Source: Sphingomonas hengshuiensis
GTDB taxonomy: Bacteria > Pseudomonadota > Alphaproteobacteria > Sphingomonadales > Sphingomonadaceae
Assembly: GCF_000935025.1 (NCBI RefSeq)
Contig: NZ_CP010836.1
Coordinates: forward strand, 1,364,001 to 1,428,000
Length of the DNA: 64,000 bases
Reading direction: 5' to 3'
Part shown: one piece after another, positions 9,640 to 17,788 of the stretch
Layout of the letters: every line of letters begins with the position of its first letter
Position numbering within the stretch: position 1 is the first letter of the stretch
Program-made: the position numbers and the translations under genes
The notes under the pieces: model-generated
What the model was told of the DNA's origin: nothing
What the model saw: only the letters and a program-made list of their open reading frames with translations
Databases searched by the model: none

Positions 9640-9670
9640 GGCGGGACGCAACAGGGCGCGGCGTCCCGCC
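9640..9670. terminator. Strong hairpin between convergent genes
   Basis: GGCGGGACGC (9640-9649) pairs perfectly with GCGTCCCGCC (9661-9670). There is no T tract, so it is a candidate rather than a proven terminator for the lolCD-gpx operon. Confidence 0.45.
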
Positions 9671-9813
9671 ACCGGCGCGGGAATGGCGGGCGCCGCTCGG
9701 CGCAAGGCGCCATTCCCCTGCCTGCTGCGCGGCGACGGGGGGGAGGAGGGGGAACCCTCCCGCCGCCGCGCACGGGACCGCGGGCGCGATGCGTCGCGCC
9801 GCTGCGGCCCCGA

Positions 9814-10245
9814 TCAGTTGCCGCCTGCTCCGGGCAGGCAGATCACGCCTTGGTCGCCGGTTTCGACGACGCTGATGTCGGGCTGGTCTTCGCTCCCGAT
9901 CAGCCGGGCGAGGCTGGCGAGCGTGCCGACCATCGTCGTTACGCCCTTTATAGGACGCCCGCGCGGATCGCGGCGGGGAAGGGGGCGCCCGCTCCGCGGA
10001 TCGCGGCGGCGCACCGGCGGGGGGGCGATCGTCGCCATCCGCTCCGCCACCGACGCGGCGTCGCCCGCACGCCCGAATTCGCGCCACACCACGTGAAACC
10101 CGGCGGGGACCGCGACCCAGTCGCCGTCACCGATGCTGTGGATCAGGTCGCGCCCGCAATGGTGGCAGACGCTGAATTCCAGCCCCTGGTTCTGATGCCG
10201 CGTCGCGACGGGGACATGCCCCAGGACCGAACAGAGAATTCCCAT
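9814..10245 (-). CDS. Hypothetical small protein with an N-terminal Cys cluster
   Basis: 143 aa, function unknown. The N-terminus (MGILCSVLGHVPVA, then FSVCHHCGRDLI) has Cys5, His10 and a CxxC (Cys27, Cys30) arranged like a small zinc-binding module; the layout recalls short DUF1660-type proteins, which is inference. The middle is Arg/Pro-rich (residues 77-100, probably disordered), and the C-terminus ends with a short CLPGAGGN tail. The stop of mraZ and this ATG are adjacent, so the two are cotranscribed. Confidence 0.7.
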   Translation of the reverse strand: MGILCSVLGHVPVATRHQNQGLEFSVCHHCGRDLIHSIGDGDWVAVPAGFHVVWREFGRAGDAASVAERMATIAPPPVRRRDPRSGRPLPRRDPRGRPIKGVTTMVGTLASLARLIGSEDQPDISVVETGDQGVICLPGAGGN

Positions 10246-10246
10246 C

Positions 10247-10723
10247 TCAATGCACTCCCTTGGAGGGGCCGGCGTCCAGCGTGAAGGCTGCCAGCGCGCG
10301 GACCTGATCATCGTCACTCTGCATCGCGAGGTCAGGGTTCCATATCTCGAAACGGTCGCCCGCGCCCAGGAAGAGTGCCAGCCCGCCGATCCGGCCCAGG
10401 TGGCGCATTTCCGCCGGGATGCGCAGCGTCGCATCGGCGCGCGGCATCCGCCCGACCAGTCCGAAGCTGCGTCGCATCCGCCGATAATGGCCGCGCGCAT
10501 CCTCGCCGCGCGCTTCGTCGGCCAGCCGCCGGCGCTCGTTGCGCGCGGCGACCGTGTCGAGATGCGCCCGGTCATAGCCGACCAGGCAGGCGTCCGATTC
10601 ATGCTTTCCGACCAGCAATTCGGGGCGGTCGGCATCCAGCGCTTCGTTAACGAAGCCGGGCATCGGGACATTGCCATCGGCATCGACTTCGCACAGCGCG
10701 CTTCCGTGAAATAGGCTACTCAT
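10247..10723 (-). CDS. MraZ-family DNA-binding protein (orphan copy)
   Basis: 158-aa protein with two SpoVT/AbrB-like halves: the first includes GSALCEVDADGNVPMPGFV, the second includes PRADATLRIPAEMRHLGRIG and LALFLGAGDRFEIW. The second is clearly the MraZ repeat (DxxxRxxxP...LxxxGxxxxFEIW); the first is less conserved. MraZ normally heads the division/cell-wall cluster and binds TGGGN repeats upstream of itself. Here no rsmH, ftsL or ftsI follows and no TGGGN array is visible upstream. ATG 10723 is chosen because the family alignment begins there. Confidence 0.75.
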   Translation of the reverse strand: MSSLFHGSALCEVDADGNVPMPGFVNEALDADRPELLVGKHESDACLVGYDRAHLDTVAARNERRRLADEARGEDARGHYRRMRRSFGLVGRMPRADATLRIPAEMRHLGRIGGLALFLGAGDRFEIWNPDLAMQSDDDQVRALAAFTLDAGPSKGVH

Positions 10724-11051
10724 GGGCTTCACTCGCTTGCTAGTTACTGGCTGAATAAGCAGCATAATCTTTTGCGGTTGGGCCGCTGTCCGGCCTCTGC
10801 CTTGTAATTGCCATAATAGCGCCCAATTCTGATCCCCCGATGAACCGTTCTAATTTATAGATGAAACGAGTTAACTATAGAGTGACCGTCCCCGGCCCGA
10901 GTCGCCATTCCGGATGCTTCCCATCCGCGACAGTGCGCTAAGGCGGCAACCGGGTCGGCGATCTACGGGTATGCGGTAAAAGGATTTTTTAACCTGTGGA
11001 CGGTGCCGCTGGGCGGTTGGCGAATCGCCCTCGACCCGGCTAGGATCGGGA
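10724..11051. other. Divergent intergenic region between mraZ-like gene and dnaE
   Basis: 328 bases with no gene. The middle part (about 10840-10885) is much richer in A and T than its surroundings and probably holds promoters for both directions, but I cannot assign -35/-10 boxes with confidence. Confidence 0.5.
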
Positions 11052-14000
11052 ATGGCGCATTCGGGTTTCGTACCGCTTCGGGTTTTCTCTTCCTACACGA
11101 TGCTGGAAGGCGCGATCGAGCCCAAGGCGATCGCCAAGCGTGCGCGCGAACTGGGCTTTCCGGCGGTCGCGGTCAGCGATCGCAACGGGCTCTACGCCGC
11201 GATGCCCTTTTCCGATGCGTGCAAAAAGGCGGGGGTCCAGCCGATCGTCGGCACGCTGCTCGCGGTCAAGCGCCCCGACCTGCCCGATGGCGTCGCGACT
11301 CAAGTCGACTGGCTCGCGCTCTATGCGCAGGACGAGGCGGGCTACACCAATTTGTGCAACCTCGTGTCGATGGCGCATCTCGATCGCCCGATCGAGGAAG
11401 ACGCGCATGTCACGTTCGAGGCGCTGGCGGGGCGCACCGACGGGCTGATCGCGCTGACCGCCGGCGCCGATGGCGGGCTCGCGCGGCTCTATGCCGAGGG
11501 GCAGGACGCCGCGGCGGAGGCCTATGCCGCGCGGCTGGAGGCGCTGTTCCCCGACCGGCTCTATATCGAGATCGTCCGCCGCCTGAACGAAGTCGAGGGG
11601 CGCGCCGAGGCCAAGCTGCTCGACTATGCCTATGCCCGCGATCTCCCGCTGGTCGGCACCAATCCGTGCTGCTTCGCCGAGGAGACCTTCCACGAGGCGC
11701 ATGACGCGATGCTGTGCATCGCCAATTCGTCGTACATCGCCAGCGACGATCGCCCGCGCAGCTCGCCCGACGCCTGGATGAAGCCCGCGACCGAGATGCG
11801 CGCGCTGTTCGCCGATCTGCCCGAGGCGATCGCGAACACGCTGGTCGTGGCGCAGCGCTGCGCAGTGTCGGCGCCCAAGCGCAAGCCGATCCTCCCCAGC
11901 CTCGCGGGTGACCGCGAGGGTGAGGCGCGGATGCTGCGCGAACAATCGCTGGCGGGGCTCGACATGCGGCTGGAAAAGGCCGGGATCACCGACGCCGAGC
12001 AGCGCAGGCTCTATGCCGAGCGGCTCGAATTCGAACTCGACGTCATCATTCAGATGGGGTTCCCCGGTTACTTCCTGATCGTCGCCGACTTCATCAAATG
12101 GGCGAAGGCGCACGATATTCCGGTGGGGCCGGGGCGTGGTTCGGGCGCGGGTTCGGTCGTCGCCTGGGTGCTGACGATCACCGATCTCGATCCGCTCAAG
12201 CTCGGGCTGCTGTTCGAACGCTTCCTCAACCCCGAACGCGTGTCGATGCCCGACTTCGACATCGATTTCTGCGAAACGCGGCGCGGCGAAGTCATCCGCT
12301 ACGTCCAGCAGAAATACGGGTCGGACCATGTCGCGCAGATCATCACCTTCGGGACGATGAAGGCGCGCGCGGTGCTCAAGGATGTCGGGCGCGTGCTCCA
12401 GATGAGCTATGGCCAGGTCGATCGCCTCGCCAAGCAGATCCCGAACCTCCCCGCCGATCCCTGGACGCTGGAACGCACGCTCAACGGCGTCAGCGAGTTT
12501 CACAACGAGTATAAGACCGACACCGGCGTCCGCCACCTGATCGACCTGTCGATGCGGCTGGAGGGGCTGCCGCGCCACAGCTCGACCCACGCGGCGGGCG
12601 TCGTGATCGGCGATCGTCCGCTCGCGGAGCTGGTCCCGCTGTACCGCGATCCGCGCTCGGACATGCCCGTCACCCAGTTCGACATGAAATATGTCGAGGG
12701 CGCCGGCCTGGTGAAATTCGACTTTCTCGGCCTCAAGACGCTGTCGGTGCTCAAGAAGGCCGTCGAGCTGATCGGCGACCGCGGGATCGAAGTCGATCTC
12801 GACACGCTCGGATGGGACGATCACGAAGTCTATGACCTGCTCCAGCGCGGCGACACGGTCGGCGTGTTCCAGCTCGAATCGGAGGGCATGCGCCGCACGC
12901 TGACCGCGGTGCGCCCAACCAATTTCGGCGACATCATCGCGCTCGTCTCGCTCTATCGTCCGGGCCCGATGGACAACATCCCCAGCTTCGGCCACCGCAA
13001 GGCGGGGCGCGAGGAGATCATCTATCCGCACGACCTGCTCGAGCCGATCCTGAACGAAACCTACGGGATTTTCGTCTATCAGGAACAGGTGATGCAGGCC
13101 GCGCAGATCCTCGCGGGCTATTCGCTGGGCGGCGCCGACATGCTCCGCCGCGCGATGGGCAAGAAGATCAAGGCGGAGATGGACACCCAGCGCGCGATCT
13201 TCGTCGAAGGCTGCGCGCGGGTGAACGGGATCAAGCAGGCCAAGGCGAACGAACTGTTCGACTTGATCGACAAGTTCGCCGGCTACGGCTTCAACAAATC
13301 GCACGCCGCCGCCTATGCGCTGCTCGCCTATCAGACGGCGTGGCTGAAGGCGCATTACCCGCACGAATTCTTCGCCGCGTCGATGGCCTATGACATCCAC
13401 CAGACCGACAAGCTGGCGATCTTCGCCGACGATATGCGCCGGCTGGGGATCGAATGCCTGCCGCCCGACATCAACTTCAGCCTCGCCGACTTCAACGTCG
13501 AGAAGCATGGCGAGGGCTATGCGGTCCGCTATGCGCTCGGCGCGCTGAAGGGCGTCGGCGAGCGCGCGATGGAATTGCTGGTCGAGGAACGCGACACCAA
13601 TGGCCGTTTCCGCTCGGTCGACGATTTCGCCAAGCGCGTCGATCCGCGGCTGCTCAACAAGCGCCAGGTCGAGACGCTGACCGCGGCGGGGGCGTTCGAC
13701 GCGATCGAGCCCAATCGTGCCGCGCTGTTCGCTGCGGCGGAGACCGTGCTGGCGGTGGCGCAGCGCACGCAGGAGAGCCGGACGAGCGGGCAGGGCGGGC
13801 TGTTCGGCGAGTCCGAACCCGGCGGCGGCGCGGTCCAGCTTTCGGCCAAGGCGCATTGGTCGATGGCCGATCGCACCTCGGCGGAAAAGGACGCGTTCGG
13901 CTATTATTTCTCGGCGCACCCGCTCGATCGCTACGCGCATCTCGCGCGCACGCACGGCGCCCGCGACATCGCGACGCTGGGCGAGGTTCCGGTGCCCGAG

Positions 14001-14531
14001 GGAGGCCGCGTCGGCGCGACGATCGCCGCGCTGATCGAGGATGCGCGCTGGCGCACCTCGGCGCGCGGCAATCGCTATCTGATGGCGACGATTTCCGACA
14101 CCAGCGGGCAATGCCCGACCAGTTGCTTCGACGAGCCGGTCGCGAAGGAAATGGAGGAGGTCGCCCGCGCCGGCGGCTGCGCGATTCTCACCGTCGAGCT
14201 CGACAAGCGCCCGGGCGAGGATACGCCGCGCATCGCGATCAAGCGCGTCCAGCCGTTCGAGACGCTGGCGGGGACGGCCCGCCTGCTGCTCGACCTCCAT
14301 GTCGACGATGCCGCCGCGATCCCGCGCATCGCCGAGGTGATCGGCGGGCTGCGCGGCGGGCGCAGCACCGTGCGGCTCTGGGTGCCCTATGGCGCATCGG
14401 GGCAGGCGGAGGTCGTGCTCGGCCGGAATTTCCTGATCGACGAAGAGCTTGTCGGCAAGATCGGGACGCTGCCCGGCATCCGCGCCGCCGAATTCGGCAG
14501 GCCCGAAGTGACGCTCGCCGCCGCCGCATGA
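11052..14531 (+). CDS. dnaE: DNA polymerase III subunit alpha
   Basis: 1159-aa replicative polymerase. Catalytic aspartates are in PDFDIDFCETRRGEVI (about residues 400-407), preceded by the GPGRGSGAGS loop. The finger domain, tandem helix-hairpin-helix and OB-fold regions follow (KTLSVL, YGFNKSHAAAYALL, EAHPLDRYA-like region, GQCPTSCFDEP). The N-terminal PHP domain starts FVPLRVFSSYTMLEGAI, where the usual HLRVHS metal-binding histidines read PLRVFS, so the PHP site looks inactive. AGGA precedes the ATG. It is monocistronic, with an acyl-CoA ligase downstream. Confidence 0.97.
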   Translation: MAHSGFVPLRVFSSYTMLEGAIEPKAIAKRARELGFPAVAVSDRNGLYAAMPFSDACKKAGVQPIVGTLLAVKRPDLPDGVATQVDWLALYAQDEAGYTNLCNLVSMAHLDRPIEEDAHVTFEALAGRTDGLIALTAGADGGLARLYAEGQDAAAEAYAARLEALFPDRLYIEIVRRLNEVEGRAEAKLLDYAYARDLPLVGTNPCCFAEETFHEAHDAMLCIANSSYIASDDRPRSSPDAWMKPATEMRALFADLPEAIANTLVVAQRCAVSAPKRKPILPSLAGDREGEARMLREQSLAGLDMRLEKAGITDAEQRRLYAERLEFELDVIIQMGFPGYFLIVADFIKWAKAHDIPVGPGRGSGAGSVVAWVLTITDLDPLKLGLLFERFLNPERVSMPDFDIDFCETRRGEVIRYVQQKYGSDHVAQIITFGTMKARAVLKDVGRVLQMSYGQVDRLAKQIPNLPADPWTLERTLNGVSEFHNEYKTDTGVRHLIDLSMRLEGLPRHSSTHAAGVVIGDRPLAELVPLYRDPRSDMPVTQFDMKYVEGAGLVKFDFLGLKTLSVLKKAVELIGDRGIEVDLDTLGWDDHEVYDLLQRGDTVGVFQLESEGMRRTLTAVRPTNFGDIIALVSLYRPGPMDNIPSFGHRKAGREEIIYPHDLLEPILNETYGIFVYQEQVMQAAQILAGYSLGGADMLRRAMGKKIKAEMDTQRAIFVEGCARVNGIKQAKANELFDLIDKFAGYGFNKSHAAAYALLAYQTAWLKAHYPHEFFAASMAYDIHQTDKLAIFADDMRRLGIECLPPDINFSLADFNVEKHGEGYAVRYALGALKGVGERAMELLVEERDTNGRFRSVDDFAKRVDPRLLNKRQVETLTAAGAFDAIEPNRAALFAAAETVLAVAQRTQESRTSGQGGLFGESEPGGGAVQLSAKAHWSMADRTSAEKDAFGYYFSAHPLDRYAHLARTHGARDIATLGEVPVPEGGRVGATIAALIEDARWRTSARGNRYLMATISDTSGQCPTSCFDEPVAKEMEEVARAGGCAILTVELDKRPGEDTPRIAIKRVQPFETLAGTARLLLDLHVDDAAAIPRIAEVIGGLRGGRSTVRLWVPYGASGQAEVVLGRNFLIDEELVGKIGTLPGIRAAEFGRPEVTLAAAA

Positions 14532-14644
14532 GGCAATCCTAGGCCGGGTATGCTCGGCACATAGTTTGACACACAGGGCGCTCTCGACTTCCCACCCGTA
14601 AAAACGGTATTCTTCGCCAAACAAGAATGGCGTTGGAGAGCGAT

Positions 14645-16237
14645 ATGCTGGGTGGAATGCAGGATTTCGAGCTTCGGGTATCCACCTTGCTCGATCACGC
14701 GGCGCGCGAGCACGGATCGCGCGAGATCGTCACGCGCTGGGCCGATGGCAGCGAGACGCGCACCGACTGGGCAGGGATCGCCCGCGACGCGCGGCGGCTG
14801 GCGCAGGCGCTGGAGCGGCTGGGGGTGAAGCCCGGCGACCGGGTCGCGACGATGGCGATGAACCACAGCCGCCATCTCGTCGCCTGGTATGGCACGATCG
14901 GGATGGGCGCGCTGATCCACACGATCAATCCCCGGCTGTTCGACGACCAGCTCGCCTTCATCGCCAACCATGCCGAGGACCGGGTGCTGCTCTACGATAA
15001 GGCGTTCGCGCCGATCGTCGACCGGCTGCGCGGCCAATGGCCGACGATCGCGCACTATGTCTGCTTCGACGGCGACGACGCGCAAGGGTTCGAGGCGCTG
15101 ATCGCGCGCGAGGACGGCGACTATGCCTGGGTCCAGGGCGACGAGCGCGAACCGTGCATGCTCTGCTACACCAGCGGGACGACGGGCAATCCCAAGGGCG
15201 TCGTCTACACCCACCGCTCCACCGTGATCCATGCGATCACCGAGTTACAGCCGGCGGAGTTTGACCTGTCGACGCAATCGGTGGCGATGCCGATCGTCCC
15301 GATGTTCCACGCGGTCGGCTGGGGGCTGCCCTTTGCCGGGGCGGCGGTCGGGGCAAAGTTCGTGTTCTCTGCGGTCAACGAGCCCAGAATCCTCTGCGAC
15401 CTGATGAACCGCGAAAAGGTCACGCATTCCGCCGGGGTGCCCACGGTCTGGTTCGGCATGTTCCAGCATATGGATGCGACCGGCGATGCGCCGCAGCACC
15501 TGAAGATCGTGACGATCGGCGGATCGGCCGCACCGCGCGCGATGATCGAGCGGCTGATGCGGATGGGCGTCCGCGTCAACCATGCCTGGGGGATGACCGA
15601 GACGTCGCCGATCGGCACGATGGGCGCGCCCTCCGCCGATTGGGACGATCTCAGCTTCGAGCAACAGGTCGATCAGGTCGCGATGCAGGGCAAGGTGCCG
15701 TTCGGCGTCGAACTGCGCGTCGTCGATGACGAGGGCGCGGTGCTACCCCGCGACGGCAAGAGCTCGGGCCGGCTCCACGTCCGCGGCCCCTGGGTCATCC
15801 GCCAGTATTTCGGCGAGGAGGCGCCCGCGGTCGATGCCGATAACTGGTTCGATACCGGCGACGTCGCGGTGCTGCACCCCGACGGCACGATGCAGATCAC
15901 CGATCGGGCGAAGGACGTCATCAAATCGGGCGGTGAGTGGATCAGCTCGGTCGAGCTGGAAAATGCCGCGGTCGGCTGTGCGGGCGTCGCGGAGGCGGCG
16001 GCGATCGGCGTGTATCACCCGCGCTGGGAGGAGCGCCCGATCCTGCTGGTGGTGCGCAAGCCCGGCAGCGAGGTGACCGCCGAGGCGATCCAGGCCTATC
16101 TGGCGCAGCACGTCGCGCGCTGGTGGCTGCCCGACGAAGTCCATTTCGTCGACGAGCTGCCCCACACCGCGACGGGCAAGCTGCTCAAGACCGCGATCCG
16201 CGCGCGCTACAAGGATTTCCGGCTGGCGGCGGCTTGA
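14645..16237 (+). CDS. Long- or medium-chain fatty acid--CoA ligase (AMP-dependent synthetase)
   Basis: Activates a carboxylic acid to its acyl-CoA via an acyl-adenylate. 530 aa. Motifs: the P-loop-like [17 protein letters not shown] (about residues 175-192), [43 protein letters not shown] and the C-terminal catalytic Lys in [14 protein letters not shown]. It belongs to the FadD/AlkK-like subgroup. ATG 14645 is preferred over 14627 because GGAGAG lies six bases before it and family members start MLGxMQDF. Confidence 0.92.
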   Translation: MLGGMQDFELRVSTLLDHAAREHGSREIVTRWADGSETRTDWAGIARDARRLAQALERLGVKPGDRVATMAMNHSRHLVAWYGTIGMGALIHTINPRLFDDQLAFIANHAEDRVLLYDKAFAPIVDRLRGQWPTIAHYVCFDGDDAQGFEALIAREDGDYAWVQGDEREPCMLCYTSGTTGNPKGVVYTHRSTVIHAITELQPAEFDLSTQSVAMPIVPMFHAVGWGLPFAGAAVGAKFVFSAVNEPRILCDLMNREKVTHSAGVPTVWFGMFQHMDATGDAPQHLKIVTIGGSAAPRAMIERLMRMGVRVNHAWGMTETSPIGTMGAPSADWDDLSFEQQVDQVAMQGKVPFGVELRVVDDEGAVLPRDGKSSGRLHVRGPWVIRQYFGEEAPAVDADNWFDTGDVAVLHPDGTMQITDRAKDVIKSGGEWISSVELENAAVGCAGVAEAAAIGVYHPRWEERPILLVVRKPGSEVTAEAIQAYLAQHVARWWLPDEVHFVDELPHTATGKLLKTAIRARYKDFRLAAA

Positions 16238-16252
16238 CAGCCGGCGCCCGTT

Positions 16253-16292
16253 CCCGCGATTGTGTGTTATAGACATAACACGCAATCGCGGG
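16253..16292. promoter_or_regulatory. 40-bp near-perfect palindrome, candidate operator
   Basis: Arms 16253-16270 and 16275-16292 are 18 bases each with a single mismatch, separated by AGAC; the inner core is GTGTTATAGACATAACAC. It lies 15 bases after the acyl-CoA ligase stop and 10 bases before the TTG start of the next gene. The position fits either an operator for the downstream gene or a terminator, though no T run follows. Confidence 0.55.
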
Positions 16293-16302
16293 GGCAGGCC
16301 TC

Positions 16303-17748
16303 TTGTCACGAAGCTTTCGGTGGGCAGCGCTGCTCGGCGCGGCGATGGTTGCGGCGTCTCCGGCAACGGCGATACACCGGGGAGCGCCCTCCACCGCCGC
16401 CGTCGCGAAGCGCGATTATCACGCGCGCCTCACCCGCCAGCGCGATGGAAGCTGGCTGCTCGACTATCGCTTTTCCCGCGCTGCGCCGGTCTGGTTCTTC
16501 GTCCGATCCGCGCCCACCCGCCAGGGGCAATCGTGGCGACTGGCCAGCTGGCGGGTCGAGACGCCCGGCGTGCGGCTCGAACGGCATGGGCGGTACGATT
16601 CGCTGGTCGGGGCTGGGCCGATCGATCGCGTGCGCATTCGCATCACCCCCTTCGCCCAGTCGCTCAGGGCCGATTATTCGCCGTTCCTGCTGTTTTCGGA
16701 GGGTGGGGCGGCGGTCTATGACGGCCATTACGAAATCTATCCGCTGCAATCGGCGGAAGCGGCCGCGGCGCTGCCCGATGACCTGAACGGCGTGCCGCTC
16801 GATGCCGGCGGCAGGATCGAGATTGCGGCACCCGGCGGGCGCGTGCTGTATCGGGGCGTTGCCCACCGCGGGCGTTTTCGCCGCGATCTGGGCGGCGAGA
16901 GCGGCTATGCCTATGTCGGGCGCACACCCGTTATCGAAACGCCCGCGCTTGCGGGCATCTTCGATCCCGGACTCCCGCCCTGGATTCGCGCGGAACTCGA
17001 CACCTTCACGCCCCGGCTGTTCGCGCTGTATCGCGCGCGGCTCGGCCCCAGTATCGCGGCAAGGCCCATGGCGCTGGTCTCCTGGGGCGGCGCCAAGCGA
17101 CCGGGGACGTCGCTTGGCGGCAGCGTGCTGGAAGCGATGGTGGTCCTCCAGATCGAAGGCGCGCAGACCGTTGCCGCAACCCCGGCGGTGCTCCAGCGGG
17201 TGCGCTGGTTCCTCGGCCATGAAAGCGCGCATTTCTGGATGGGTCAGACGGTCCGCTATGCCCGCCGGGCAGATGCCTGGATCGATGAGGGCAGCGCCGA
17301 TGTGATGGCGGTCCGCGCCCTCGAACGGCTGGTGCCGGGCTATGACGCGCGGGACGCGTTTCAGCGCGAAGTGGACGATTGCATCAGGGAGAATGGGCCG
17401 GGCATGGCGCTGTCGGGCGCCTCCGCGCGCGGCAACACTCGCGCCAACTATGCCTGTGGCGCGGTGCTGCTCCTCGCTGCCGAGGGCGCGGTGCGCAAGC
17501 GCGAAGCCGGGGCGGATGCCTTCACCTGGCTGCGCGGGCTGATCGATGCCAACCGCGCCGATGGCAAGGTGACGCAGGCCGATTGGCTGGCGGCGTTCGA
17601 TGCCGCCACTGGCGATCCGGCGCTGGGCGCGCGGGTTCGCAGCTATCTGGACAGCGGCGTCGCCGATCCGGCGGCGTTCGTCGCCGAACTGTTCGCCGCC
17701 ACCGGCGTTGCCTTCAGCCGCGACTCGGGCAGGATCGTCCTGCGCTGA
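16303..17748 (+). CDS. Exported gluzincin-type metallopeptidase (M1-like, divergent)
   Basis: 481 aa with a signal peptide (MSRSFRWAALLGAAMVAASP, cleavage near ATA-IHRG). It contains HESAHFW followed by exactly 18 residues and then Glu in DEGSAD, the HExxH-x18-E zinc site of the gluzincins such as M1. It lacks the M1 exopeptidase GAMEN motif, so the substrate is unknown and aminopeptidase activity is not implied. The start is a TTG at 16303; no ATG gives an intact signal peptide. The true M1 aminopeptidase lies just downstream on the other strand. Confidence 0.75.
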   Translation: MSRSFRWAALLGAAMVAASPATAIHRGAPSTAAVAKRDYHARLTRQRDGSWLLDYRFSRAAPVWFFVRSAPTRQGQSWRLASWRVETPGVRLERHGRYDSLVGAGPIDRVRIRITPFAQSLRADYSPFLLFSEGGAAVYDGHYEIYPLQSAEAAAALPDDLNGVPLDAGGRIEIAAPGGRVLYRGVAHRGRFRRDLGGESGYAYVGRTPVIETPALAGIFDPGLPPWIRAELDTFTPRLFALYRARLGPSIAARPMALVSWGGAKRPGTSLGGSVLEAMVVLQIEGAQTVAATPAVLQRVRWFLGHESAHFWMGQTVRYARRADAWIDEGSADVMAVRALERLVPGYDARDAFQREVDDCIRENGPGMALSGASARGNTRANYACGAVLLLAAEGAVRKREAGADAFTWLRGLIDANRADGKVTQADWLAAFDAATGDPALGARVRSYLDSGVADPAAFVAELFAATGVAFSRDSGRIVLR

Positions 17749-17788
17749 CCGGGCACAGCGTGCATCGTGTGCGCCCGGCCTCGCAGGA

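Noticed and set aside
10724..10900. MraZ-box (TGGGN repeats) upstream of the mraZ-like gene
   Set aside because: Only isolated TGGG occurrences, not evenly spaced repeats.
11040..14624. A 1194-codon open frame on the minus strand opposite dnaE
   Set aside because: GC-rich third positions keep the opposite strand open. It lacks any recognisable domain and lies exactly over a certain gene.
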